This document shows positions 11,416 through 22,405 of a DNA stretch of 64,000 nucleotides, piece after piece. A program made the translations under genes and the position numbers. The notes under the pieces were generated by a model. The model worked only from the letters and a program-made list of their open reading frames with translations, searched no databases and was not told the origin of the DNA. Each line of letters starts with the position of its first letter. Within the stretch, counting starts at the first letter, position 1. Source of the DNA: Siphonodentalium dalli (lineage: Eukaryota > Mollusca > Scaphopoda > Gadilida > Siphonodentaliidae); contig CP136069.1 of assembly GCA_032622095.1 (NCBI GenBank), forward strand, positions 121,634,126-121,698,125, written 5' to 3'.

Positions 11416-12139
11416 CTGCACACCAACAATAGGTTGAAATTGTTCTCGAAGTTTGATTTTCAACAATTTATTAATGGATAATTTGTAGTTTTTAGACCAA
11501 CATTTGCATATTTTCTTTTGTTTTTTTTGGTAAACAATTTGGACTGAAATGGCTATCAGAAACTTTTGGAAATTTTCCAACCTTTGTGGGGGGTGTCAGG
11601 TCTAAAAATGTCCAACAATTGGAAAGCTTGATGCCATTCTGGATGCTAGGATTTAGCAAATTCCATGATCAAATTTCAAAAAGTTCTCACACCGTGCCGA
11701 ACCATGGTCGATCGGGTGTGTCCCGGTCCCTCCCCAGTGGTCAGTCAGAAACTGATAATTAATTTAAGAAACAAAAATCGGGGGTGAATTTGCATGGCGT
11801 TAGACCACTAGTTATTAAGATATTCGGATTTTTCAGGCTCAGGTCTCCACATTTTTGTGTACTGCATGGTCGGCCCAGTGGATTATATATATGCCCACCC
11901 CGGCCAGTGACAAAAATATTACTGATTCACTTAGAATATGCTACTAATCAAGCGGTTGTGAGGAACCAGTTGGGGAAAAATCAAAGCCCAGCGGGGGGGG
12001 GGGGGGGGGGGGCTACAAATGGAATTACGCGCAAACATGTGAATTTGATATGGTTCAAGGGGTGTAGTTAGAAATTCGATGGTGGGCACCTTTCCTAACG
12101 CGGAGACCATTTATAGCCACGTCCCTGTAATGAGTCGAG
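11416..12139. other. Non-coding stretch with a 20-base G run
   Basis: No gene recognised. An uninterrupted G run lies at 11,993-12,012, able to form G-quadruplex but also error-prone in assembly. Confidence 0.6.
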
Positions 12140-12560
12140 AGTGTGTCTATAGCACCATCTACTCACTCTATTAACACAACCTGTCATTAATGCAGTGAAC
12201 AAAGTTGTTTGTGAAAAGATCGACCTTCCGTATGCTAGAAGCCGCCTCGAGAATTTGAACATAAAACATGGGTTTAAATGACAACATTATCCATGGTATT
12301 TGTCCATGAAATATTCAATAAATAGGTTAACACATAGCTGACTAGAATTTCATTGAATTCATGAATCTTTGGGTGAGAAAATCGTAGTGAAAGTTTACTG
12401 GTCAATGTGACACATCTACCCGTTCCAAATCGCTGTCGCTTTATGCGCTGCATTGAAAGTACCAAAGTTATCGTGACGATGTTCACCGATTTACCCGTAC
12501 CCGTTCCCGTCGGACAGGTAACGCAAACTCGCTATTGTGAACAGACTTCTCGAATTCCCA
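12140..12560. repeat. Dispersed repeat, copy 1 (partner 37,380-37,745)
   Basis: Shared order of blocks: TAGCACCATC, TTGAACATAAAACAT, TTTAAATGA, CCAAAT/TTC-TCGCTGTCGCTTTA, TGC..C.TTGAAAGTAC, CGTGACGA, CTACCCGTTCCCGTC and CAAACTCGCTAT. Divergence is high, so this is an old repeat family, not a recent duplication. Confidence 0.65.
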
Positions 12561-13044
12561 CGTGCACAAACAGAAACATAATCATTTTATTCTGCACCGT
12601 GTAAGAACGAGGATCAGTTATTGCTACTTCCTCATGGTGTTGTAAATAAAGAGCGATCGGCTAATTATTGTGTGGAACACAGTTATTATACTCATGTCAA
12701 TTCGTTTCGGTTTTTTTTTCAAACCATACGAAACGCGGATACGGGTTAATAATAGTAATGAGGTAAATTTTATACCAGAAATGGAAAATAAGTGATTAAC
12801 ATTTTGGTCTAGACGTATGATTTCGGAAATTATATCATTGTTTGATCGCCGCTATATATATGTCCAGTGTGAGATTATTTCAATTGAACAAAATATTTAG
12901 GTGTGTAAATGTATGTACTTGTGTTCAATAATGACATATTTAGGTGTATGGGCATATCTTGCTGCGTACGTAGGGCCAATTTATTTCAGTTATCAGATCA
13001 ACCATTTTACGAGCAACGAGCCTTCGTGTGCGTATACGTTCTCA
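12561..13044. other. Non-coding stretch
   Basis: No gene recognised. Contains the motif AATAAAGAGCG at 12,645-12,655, which recurs across the window. Confidence 0.5.
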
Positions 13045-13065
13045 GATATATATATATATATATAG

Positions 13066-13097
<32 letters not shown>
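13045..13097. repeat. (TA)n microsatellite
   Basis: TA dinucleotide run interrupted once by GC. ORF ends made of YIYIYI residues on both strands come from it. Confidence 0.95.
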
Positions 13098-14088
13098 CAT
13101 TACTAAAAAATCTGCTTGCGAATGCACAATAGAAATCTGCTTGAGAATGCACGTTGGAATATGGACAACAGTTCCATCTATTTACAAACGGTTGTCGAGA
13201 GGAACAGATTTTCCTTGGCGTGAGGTATGATATCCTATTCACAGCATCGATAAATGATTTATTATCAGCGCAAATTAAGCCCACTTATTTGCATTTTACT
13301 TCTTTGACTCACTGTTGTCATGCAATATTTGCCGGTACGCCAGGGGTCATCTCTTTTAAACTGGAATTAAAGCGACTCACACTGTTCAATCCTAACATTA
13401 AACATCGTGGCTACTCACTGTTTGTCACGGTCTGACAAAAGTAAAATTGACTGGAATTGGTCGTTATCCCATCACACTGAACTGGATAACATACACGCAG
13501 GTTATATCGTTAAATTTCAATATATATCTGTATAATAAAACCATCATTGTATCAGAGAGATTGAACCACACGAAAAGTATTCAAATCACATCAACAGGAC
13601 GAGACTTGATTCAACCGTGTCACTTGTACAAGTTCCGGCGAACCTGCATGGGTGACATTTGCCTGTCTTTAGGAACGTGTGTGACTTATAACCCCAAACC
13701 ACGAGATAAGGACTAATTCAGAACGGAAAGTACATAGCACAATTATATACATACTTTATACAAACGCTATGTACATTTAGAAGACGTGCCGAAATTTGGG
13801 TAAAAAAAATCATTAGCAATTGTTCAATCTTCACACGAATCACTCTCTATATATTTTTGCCATACCGGGATAAATATTACAACGAAACCTATTTGTCGTT
13901 ACAAACCGAGCCCTGTATAGAGAAAGGGGATCATGTTCATTTTTAATATAATATATATAACTTCAATGCGTTTAAAATATGTCGATACATATCTTAAATT
14001 ATTATTGCAGAGGCTTTATATAAAACAGAATTATTCAATGCAAAGAATTTAGAAATATATGGTCCCGAAACAACAGCAAGCTTTCACT
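13098..14088. other. Non-coding stretch, nothing recognised
   Basis: Short ORFs (up to 93 codons at 13,154-13,435, plus) have no recognisable domain and no neighbouring exon signals. Confidence 0.5.
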
Positions 14089-14148
14089 GTTAGTCTATTC
14101 CTGTTAGTCTATTCCTGTTAGTCTATTCCTGTTAGTCTATTCCTGTTA
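14089..14148. repeat. 14-bp tandem repeat, about 4 copies
   Basis: Exact repeats of GTTAGTCTATTCCT with a partial last copy. The lack of divergence suggests recent expansion. Confidence 0.95.
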
Positions 14149-14357
14149 TGGGAAAATAAAGGAGAATTTCTCCATCAAGTGAGAAATTTATAAATTGAAA
14201 AAAAAAACTACATGTAGTATATTTCATTTATTTATCGTATCCCCAAATCCAGATTATATACGTAGACAGCGTATATATGTACACATTCATGTAGTTTAAA
14301 ATGAGCCATTTCCGGCTGAAATACGTTCCCTCTATATATCTTAGTATTCAAGCTTAA

Positions 14358-14750
14358 CTAGACGTGAGTTCTCTCTCTACCTGATGAAAAATCTACCATA
14401 TGGTTGAAATAATACGGTTCTTTGTGTGGAAGTTTTCCTCTGTTGATGCGTGAAACACGACAATCAATTTGCGCCAATTCATCAATATTTTTCAATAATT
14501 GAAATGGAATTATGGTTAAAAACTGTTTGTTCTCATAAGATGTTTTGAGCGGGGAACTCTCTGTCGTGAGGAGAAACCATTTTATTACAATACGCGTCGA
14601 TGTGGAAAAACGGCTGCTTTGTTGCTTGCGTGAATTTTCGCCGTTGTTTTCTCTACTCATTATATTACCCGCATCGTTTGCGCCATTAGATTCATCTGAA
14701 CCTCCACGGTGTACCACGTGAATAGTCAACGATATGCATTCATCTAACAT
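14358..14750 (-). CDS. Unrecognised 130-codon ORF, doubtful
   Basis: Among the longest ORFs outside satellites and transposons. It starts ATG at 14,750 and encodes a hydrophilic Ser/Asn/Arg-rich N-terminal half (GGSDESNGANDAG, NSRKQQSSRF) and a mixed C-terminal half ending GRERTHV. I see no domain, signal peptide, membrane segment or repeat, and no clear splice partner. In an AT-rich 64-kb window an ORF of this length can arise by chance. It could be an exon of an unknown gene, but nothing in the sequence shows that. Confidence 0.12.
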   Translation of the reverse strand: MLDECISLTIHVVHRGGSDESNGANDAGNIMSRENNGENSRKQQSSRFSTSTRIVIKWFLLTTESSPLKTSYENKQFLTIIPFQLLKNIDELAQIDCRVSRINRGKLPHKEPYYFNHMVDFSSGRERTHV

Positions 14751-14890
14751 ACATATTAAAATACAAACTCACGGTTAAAGAAACATCAGATTAACAGGGA
14801 TGGTTCCAGCACTCTTTTCATACCATTAATCGTTTTGGGCGGCAAAACGAAAAAATAAATAAAATGGATCTCAAATTTGTCGCAATTCTA

Positions 14891-14987
14891 TATGAAATTT
14901 ATTAACCTCGTCCATTACATACGATTCGAGGCACTGTAAAGCTAGGCTCGACTCGAATTTAGTGCACTCGGTTAATAAATTTCGTAA
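14891..14987. repeat. Small foldback element
   Basis: Outer arms GAAATTTATTAACC and GGTTAATAAATTTC, with inner arms ATTCGAG and CTCGAAT around a short loop. Likely a decayed hairpin MITE. Confidence 0.7.
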
Positions 14988-15420
14988 ATAATTTCGACTC
15001 ATTAGAGATCCTCTATATATCTTCTAATTAATGGAGCCACAAATTTACTGGAGAAAATATTACCCACATAGCTCAGTGGAACTCTATTTTACTCAGTGAT
15101 GGTTGTTTAGATTATTTTAATTATTCCGTGATTTCTCTTTGTTTACGAACTATATTAAAAGTTTCAGTGCCGAACATTTTCAATTGTTGTAGATTTATAA
15201 CAACGAAGGTTTAAGTTGTAGCATGGGGAGAGCCCGCACAACATGGCTTAGCCACAATAAAAAGCCGCCACATATTCTTCAAAAGGGACTGATCACACCG
15301 GCTAGTCAATTCAGAATGTTTTGTGTTAAATATACTGCACAGAAAATTGACTTTGAAAGACCTATATATAGTACACGAAAACATAAAATAAGAAATTTTG
15401 AAACTAATCAAGTCACATTA

Positions 15421-15600
15421 CAGGACCTGCACCTGTTGAAGTCACCATCCATGTACCCCATGTACCCGTCGATAATTCAGCATCATGCTTTGATGAGACA
15501 ACTGCCTGCCCTGCATCTGTTGAAGTCCACAACCAAGTACCCGTATGTACCCGTGGATAATTCCACCGACTGCAGCGATGAGACAACTGATGACAGAGAA
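15421..15600. repeat. Two-copy tandem duplication of about 85 bp
   Basis: CTGTTGAAGTC (15,433 and 15,517), GTACCCGTCGATAATTC against GTACCCGTGGATAATTC (15,462 and 15,547) and GATGAGACAACTG (15,491 and 15,577) recur at 84-86-bp spacing. A single-base length difference changes frame between copies. In one frame the first copy follows an AG acceptor-like site and reads PVDNSASCFDETTACP, so a degraded exon is possible but unsupported. Confidence 0.8.
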
Positions 15601-15620
15601 CTGTCTGCAATGTCAAAGTG

Positions 15621-16288
15621 AGAATAAAAGTTCAGTTTTATTTATTTCTCCGTGTCTAAACACCATTGGAATTTTAAAGTATGTTCAGAACATGGAAACG
15701 CTAGAGTCAATGCATACTATAAAGGAATTGACCAAAAGAGAACCCTGGTATGACATTAAAGGGTCACTGTACATCTAAAATGCACACACAACCCACAGCA
15801 AAACGTGTTGAGATAGGGAGAATGGCGCGAAGAGGGAATGTCCAACAACTGTTAGTGGAATATTCTTTAGGCAACACCGAGTCTATTCGGGAGAGAAACC
15901 GACGGGAAATTCTGTGTTTGAAAACAACATACTACTACTTGTGAAGAAGAATTGGTCATTTCTAGAAATTTCCAAGATATCATTGAGTTCTTCTGAAAGC
16001 TGGGAGATATATATATATATTGCTCTATATATTGCAGAATAAAGCAGCAGACCAACCTATTTCTCAAAAACGTCTGCAGAGGAAATCTCACGGAAATGAG
16101 AGACTTTATAGAAAATCTTCTTCACAATGAAATAATTGTGGCGAAGTTAGTTTGCTCACAGTCGAAAGAACTGACATAGAAAGCAGGCCAGAACTTTCGT
16201 TTTTCATACGTTTTGTTGATTGTAACCGGTATATAATCCGAGAAGAATTTATCGGATTGGTGCATTTAACACAAGTCGACAACAACAG
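15621..16288. other. Non-coding stretch with a solo MITE end
   Basis: At about 15,757-15,780 TTAAAGGGTCACTGTACATC resembles one terminus of the 6,407/9,359 MITE family, with no partner end nearby. A (TA)-rich patch lies near 16,010-16,030. Confidence 0.5.
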
Positions 16289-16551
16289 TAACCCTTTCGT
16301 GATGGGAGCTTCGCTGGTGTAGCATTAAAGACATTGTGCCATTGCATGCTCTTAAATGTGCGAGTCGACTATAGGTCGCATCGCATAAGAGAATGCATTG
16401 GCCCAAAACTATTTACCTTGATCTTGTAAGCCATTGCGTTCTCTTATGTATGCGAGGTGACATATGGTCGACTCGCATATATATAAGAGAATGCTGTAGT
16501 ACATGGGTTTTCATTAAAAAAATCAGGACGCTCCAGTCATCAAAGGGCTAA
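16289..16551. mobile_element. Double-hairpin MITE with TAACCC ends
   Basis: Ends TAACCCTTTCGTGATGGGAG (16,289) and the complement-like CTCCAGTCATCAAAGGGCTA (to 16,551) enclose two hairpins of the CATTCTCTTATATATGC family. They are separated by CTATTTACCTTGATCTTGTA, the same spacer seen at 4,775. Terminal TTAA-like ends suggest the same piggyBac-type class as 55,061-55,461. Confidence 0.85.
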
Positions 16552-16824
16552 GGCGTCGCTATTCGAGACGATCAAATCCTTTTTGGATATATCTTTACTG
16601 ATGTTCAGTGGTACAGATGGCAAAAACGCCATGAGCGGTGATATCACTGGTTTGCAAACCAGACTTCGCTCCATGCAATTTACGTGAACTGCCGAAATAA
16701 CCGACTAGCTTTTGTATGTGTTCAATATATAAATGAAGAATTATGAACTGCTCAAGTCGGTAGATTCAATATTGAATTCATTACATTCATGTGTAAACAA
16801 TTCCAATATTAGAAAGGTTGTGTA
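16552..16824. other. Short non-coding gap, nothing recognised
   Basis: AT-rich spacer between the double-hairpin MITE and the 330-bp duplication; no ORF or repeat recognised. Confidence 0.5.
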
Positions 16825-17152
16825 TGAAAATTTGCAGGAATTGGAAGGGAAAAGCATTTGAAGCTCATGAAAGTCGCAACAGCACGTTGACTGTCGCATG
16901 GGAAAGCTACAAGCCGACAAATAAGCAGATCTATTCCATTAGTGAATTAGTTGGACACGGCGATTGTACAATCATCTGATCCTGACATAATGATAATACG
17001 ATCTAAACTTCTCCAGCCAGATATTTTCACAACAGTGTGTTGATCCGTGTCGTAGTATCACGCCGAGTTGAGGTGGACAGATTGCCGGATCAAACGAGTT
17101 GCCGCAGGCAGCGAGTTTGATCCGGCAATCTGTCCCACCTCAACGAGACGTG
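16825..17152. repeat. 330-bp direct repeat, copy 1, ending in a palindrome
   Basis: Nearly identical to 17,641-17,970. The last 77 bp (17,067-17,143) form a strong hairpin, arms GTTGAGGTGG-ACAGATTGCC and its complement GGCAATCTGT-CCCACCTCAAC, loop GTTGCCGCAGGCAGC. The body has no ORF; the hairpin and CAACGAGACGTG tail are shared. Confidence 0.93.
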
Positions 17153-17640
17153 ATGCTTTAAGTATTCAGATGGCTAACATTCTAACAGAACGATATATGA
17201 CAACGTTTGACTATGTCACCATTGCCAACGAGCGTTTTCCAACCAGTTGTTTCATATGTACACCGACTGTTCTTCCGAGTTCGCACTGACAACGCGAAAC
17301 TCTTTCTGGTATTTTATTATTGACAACTATACAGTTGAAGTTTACATTATGTTAGATTCAATGACCGACAGAACGTTTCTAGCATACTGTTTCGGTGGAT
17401 GTATACGCTCGGAAATACACCTCATCATGATGTGTGACGAGAAACAACTTTTTAGACATTGTGTCTGCTTTATTTGCGTGTTGTGTAGATGAATTTCGCA
17501 TATACACTAATTTCCTATGATAATCGACAACGAATTGCCATTATTTATATTTTATAATGTGATATCATGTAATGTATATAATTGTGTATGATTGTAACAT
17601 ATTATCTTCTGATATGGAGGAATAAAACTAGCTCTGTGTT

Positions 17641-17970
17641 TGAAAATGTGCAGGAATTAGAAGGGAAAAGCATTTGAAGCTCCTGAAAGTCGATACAGCA
17701 CGTTGACTGTCGCATGGGAAAGCTACAAGCCGACAAATAAGCAAATCTATTCCATTAGTAAATTAGTTGGACACGGCGATTGTACAATCATCTGATCCTG
17801 AGATAATGATAATACGATCTAAACTTCTCCAGCCAGATATTTTTCACAACAGTGTGTTGATCCGTGTCGTAGTATCACGCCGAGTTGAGGTGGACAGATT
17901 GCCGGATCAAACGAGTTGCCGCAGGCAGCGAGTTTAATCCGGCAATCTGTCCCACCTCAACGAGACGTGT
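17641..17970. repeat. 330-bp direct repeat, copy 2, ending in a palindrome
   Basis: A few per cent different from copy 1 across its whole length, about 816 bp away, with the hairpin at 17,883-17,959 preserved. The 488 bp between copies are not repeated. Confidence 0.93.
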
Positions 17971-18910
17971 CTTTCTTACCATAGTCTATTTTTAAAGGAT
18001 AAATAGTTCGTCGTCACAGCTAATTCGGTACATCTCGGCAATTTCCGTAGGAGTGTGATCTGATTTGATCCGGGGAAATCTCACTCAGTGTGATCCGACG
18101 AATTGTATTAGATCGTCAAACAATAGTGATATTTAGGGAAGAATAGTCATAGTCATATAATAAAATATTATTCCTTTTGATGCTGAGTGACATTCTCATA
18201 TTATTTAATCGGGTTCATAAATTTATACGTTATATACAATTCGATACCAGTACAACTGGAAAAACTCAAGGAAACAATTTCATCCACGAAGAAAGTAGCC
18301 GGTCCTTCATTTAAAGAAAATGCCATCAAATTTATCATGGAATCACAGGTCGGGAGAGAACGACGACTATGAGTCGCATACTTAGGGCCAGTAATATACT
18401 GTCAAACGAAGGGAACATCAAAAATACTATCGGACAGTTCAACACAAATACACGAGGATCATTTGTTTTATGCGTGCACATGGAGTTAGAATCCATACTT
18501 GGTGTTAGCAATGGCGTGTTTCAGTTCATTTGGTACACTCAATGTTAGTGAAAGATTATCATATTTTCCGATCGTGAGTCTTCACTGGATTTTTTTTCAG
18601 TATTATGGACAATTGAATGAATCACAAGTTGAATTTTCTGATGATATAAATAGGTCAGCTCCTGTAATTTCACCATGAAACTCGACCTTTCACCCGTGGA
18701 AAATAAAGACTTCAATAGAGTCATAACGGGCCTTGAGAGAAGGCGCGACAAAACCATCGCGGACCTTGTGAAAGGAGGAAAACTCAAATCGCGAGTTTTA
18801 GTGAAGTGTATGGTGAAATAAAACATGTAATATACAAACTTTTGTACAGCTAATATTTGTCAGCAATTGTTGTTCAAATATATAGCAAGTATCCGTAGTT
18901 CAATCGCGCC
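17971..18910. other. Non-coding stretch, nothing recognised
   Basis: Short ORFs only (61 codons plus at 18,187; 93 codons minus at 18,545-18,826), neither with recognisable domains. Confidence 0.5.
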
Positions 18911-20548
18911 AATCAGATCATAGCTATAGCCACAGATACATGAGCCACAATAAGATCATAGCTATAACCACAGATACATGAGTCACAATCAGATCATAGC
19001 TGTAACCACAGATACATGAGCCACAATCAGATCATACCTGTAACCACAGATACATGAGCCACAATCAGATCATAGGTGTAACCACAGATACATGAGCCAC
19101 AATAAGATCATAGCTATAACCACATATACATGAGCCACAATCATATCATAGTTATAACAACAGATACATGAGCCACAATCAGGTCATAGCTATAACCACA
19201 GATACATGAGCCACAATCGATCAGACCATAGCTATAACCACGGATACATGAGCCACAGTCAGGTCATAGCTATAACCACAGATACACGAGCCACGATCAG
19301 ATCATAGCTATAACCACAGATACATGAGCCACAATCAGATCATATCCATAACCACATATACATGAGCCACAATAAGATCATAGCTATAACCACAGATACA
19401 TGAGCCACAATCAGGTCATAGCTATAACCACAGATACATGAGCCACAATCAGATCATAGCTATAACCACAGATACACGAGCCACAGTAAGATCATATATA
19501 TAACCACATATACATGAGCCACAATCATAGCATAGCTATAACCACAGATACATGAGCCACAATCAGTTCATAGCTATAACCACATATACGTGAGCCACGA
19601 CCATATCATAGCTATAACCACAGATACACGAGCCACAATCAGATCATAGCTATAACCACAGATACATGAGCCACAATCATATCATAGCTGTAACCACAGA
19701 TACATGAGCCACAATCAGATCATATATGTAACCACAGATACATGAGCCACAATCAGATCATAGCTATAACCACAGATACATGAGCCACAATCAGATCATA
19801 GCTATAACCACAGATACACGAGCCACAGTAAGATCATATCTATAACCACAGATACATGAGCCACAATCATATCATAGCTATAACCACATATACATGAGCC
19901 ACAATCAGTTCATATCTATAACCACATATACATGAGCCACGATCATATCATAGCTATAACCACAGATACACGAGCCACAATCAGATCATAGCTATAACCA
20001 CAGATACATGAGCCACAATCATATCATAGCTGTAACCACAGATACATGAGCCACAATCAGATCATAGCTGTAACCACAGATAAACGAGTCAAATCAGAGC
20101 ATAGCTATAACCACAGATACATGAGCCACAATCAGATCATAGCTATAACCACAGATACATGAGCCACAATCAGATCATAGCTATAACCACATATACATGA
20201 GCCACAATCAGATAATAGCTATAACCACAGATACATGAGCCACAATCAGATCATAGCTATAACCACAGATACATGAGCCACAATCAGATCATAGCTATAA
20301 CCACAGATACATGAGCCACAATCAGATCATAGCTATAACCACAGATACATGAGCCACAATAAGATCATTGCTATAACCACAGATACATGAACCACAATCA
20401 GTTCATAGCTATAACCACATATACATGATCCACAATAAGATCATAGCTATAACCACAGATACATGAGCCACAATCAGATCATAGCTGTAACCACATATAC
20501 ATGAGCCACAATCAGATAATAGCTATAACCACATATATATGAGCCACA
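18911..20548. repeat. 38-bp satellite array, about 43 copies
   Basis: The unit is ATCAGATCATAGCTATAACC followed by ACAGATACATGAGCCACA. There are no spacers between units, so it is not CRISPR-like. All frames contain stops. Variants cluster (ATATACATGAG, AATAAGATCAT, ACGAGCCAC), suggesting local block duplication. Confidence 0.97.
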
Positions 20549-22247
20549 ATCGAAGGGACACATATACTCGATAATTCTTCAGGTTATCATGCCCTCAAAC
20601 TGTGAACTATATGTATGTACAAATGTCTGAAAGTTTTGCAGGTGCGTGTACTTGGATCAATTATATTCCAGATACAGCTGCGAGAAAATTTGCCTTTGTT
20701 GTTAGTCAAAATGTGTGCCCGTTCTATCACCGATGCCACTTTTTTTTAGACCGAAACCATTAATGCCGCATGAGACGGGCAGTGGCATTTTGTGGAAACA
20801 GAATATTAGATGGGGACTGTTCTTATCCTCGTGTATCTGTCTTTGTCATTGTCGGGTGGAACTCTCGTCAATTACAATGTCAAACCAATTAACCTGGGCC
20901 ACCGCGAAATCGGCCATGAAATCCTCAGGCATTAAGCACACAGCCACGCGCAAGAGCGGAATTGACAGGAATCGTAAACCGAACGTACCACAAACAACAC
21001 GTGACCACCGGAAGTTTCAACGAAACTGATGGAATAACGTACCTGCGGTAATTCACGTATGTTCAATGGCGCGGATAAGAGCTCGGTCAGAGGTGGGATA
21101 TTAACTAGTTGGAGTCAAATTAAATTCAAGTTATTGGTGTCAATTGCTGGTGACATCGTAAAGACATCCACCAAGCGAATTATGTACTATCGCTTGGGTT
21201 GTTTTTGGGGTAACCTGTCTATTCATTTGACTTGGTCATCAGAGGTTGCTTTCTATTAAATTTGCTAATAGTTTCTGCATTATGCATTTACATTTCTAGG
21301 AAGTTCATAACTTATCGGTCATAATATTTCATTTCGTAAATTCTGTTGGTAGGTTGGTTGCATAGTTTGGAATTTAGGTATATGTGTGCAGCTATATCCA
21401 CAACAACCGGACGCGCTCGGTCTTAAAGGTCAAGGAAACAACACGCGAGGAGTGTAACTGTGGAAACAGACTACATGTACATGTACTACACGCGTCTGCC
21501 ATATGTCATATATACCATTGGACTGTTGAATAATGGCACAAAATCATATCGATAGCTTCACCTAAGATACATACATGTACATATATAATCTCATCCAGAA
21601 ATGGTGCATTCTGGTTTGCCGAGAGCTGTTTCCTATATTGTATAGTGTTGTACTAAATTTAGCTCACTACTATACCAAACTCGCATGGAAAAAGCATGGA
21701 ACAGAGATCCAAAACGCTACTGTTTTTATTTCACAGGAACGAAGCCAACTTACGCAGTGATAATACTCCTATTGAATTAACCTTGCGTTACAGTTTCGGG
21801 TTTCTGTGCATTCGATAGGAAGACAGCCATTTACATCCCTATGTCCACTCCAGACAAAATTGCACACACTTGAGAGTAAGTGTGATGTAGTTTTCTATAT
21901 CACACTTGCCCCCAAATGGGCAAGAAACTGGGTTACAATACAAATATCTAAATCCATTTTATGTATAGCCATGCTCTGTTTTTAATGTAGAATGTATGAC
22001 CGTTTGCCGATAAATCACATCAATCGAAATGAAACTTATCAATGAAAAATACTACACGTTTCGATTTTTGAACTAGATTTCAATAAATTCTTGCGACAAT
22101 TATGTAACTGTTTATCGGTAAGTGGATAATCATCTGTTCTCAGTAAAACGGGTTACTTGATTTCTATTAACTTCTCATTGAGGAACAGCATTTTGTCTTG
22201 GTGCCAACTTGTAGTATGCACGCTTCTCTAGTTCAAATTGTTTGGTA
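20549..22247. other. Non-coding stretch
   Basis: A 104-codon plus-strand ORF at 20,715-21,029 is rich in Arg, Lys and Ser near its end but matches no domain I know. A short hairpin GTGTGATGTAG...ATATCACAC lies near 21,880-21,905. Confidence 0.5.
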
Positions 22248-22405
22248 AAATATAATAAATAGAGCACGTCTTGTTGACTATGCGTCTATCATACCCAGTG
22301 AGTCGGTATAGTCCACTCTGCTTCACGTCGTGAACTATACTCACCCAACTGGACACTATACCCCGGCGTGGACAATTCCAAGCCATGCTCTATTTATTGA
22401 ATATA
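22248..22405. repeat. Imperfect foldback element
   Basis: Outer arms ATATAATAAATAGAGCACG and the complement of CATGCTCTATTTATTGAATA enclose inner arms around TATAGTCCACTCTGCTTCAC and GTGAACTATACTCACC. No coding capacity. Confidence 0.75.

Noticed and set aside
10157-11580. Long ORFs on both strands (up to 411 codons) as real proteins
   Set aside because: They translate the 36-bp minisatellite; five frames are open for the same trivial reason, and no domain or splice context exists.
15223-15621. 132-codon ORF as an LDL-receptor-like module (CSDETTDD)
   Set aside because: Only one Cys in this frame, the sequence is a two-copy tandem duplication with a frame change, and the class A cysteine pattern is absent.
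18911-20548. CRISPR-like array
   Set aside because: Units follow head to tail with no unique spacers, and the genome is eukaryotic.
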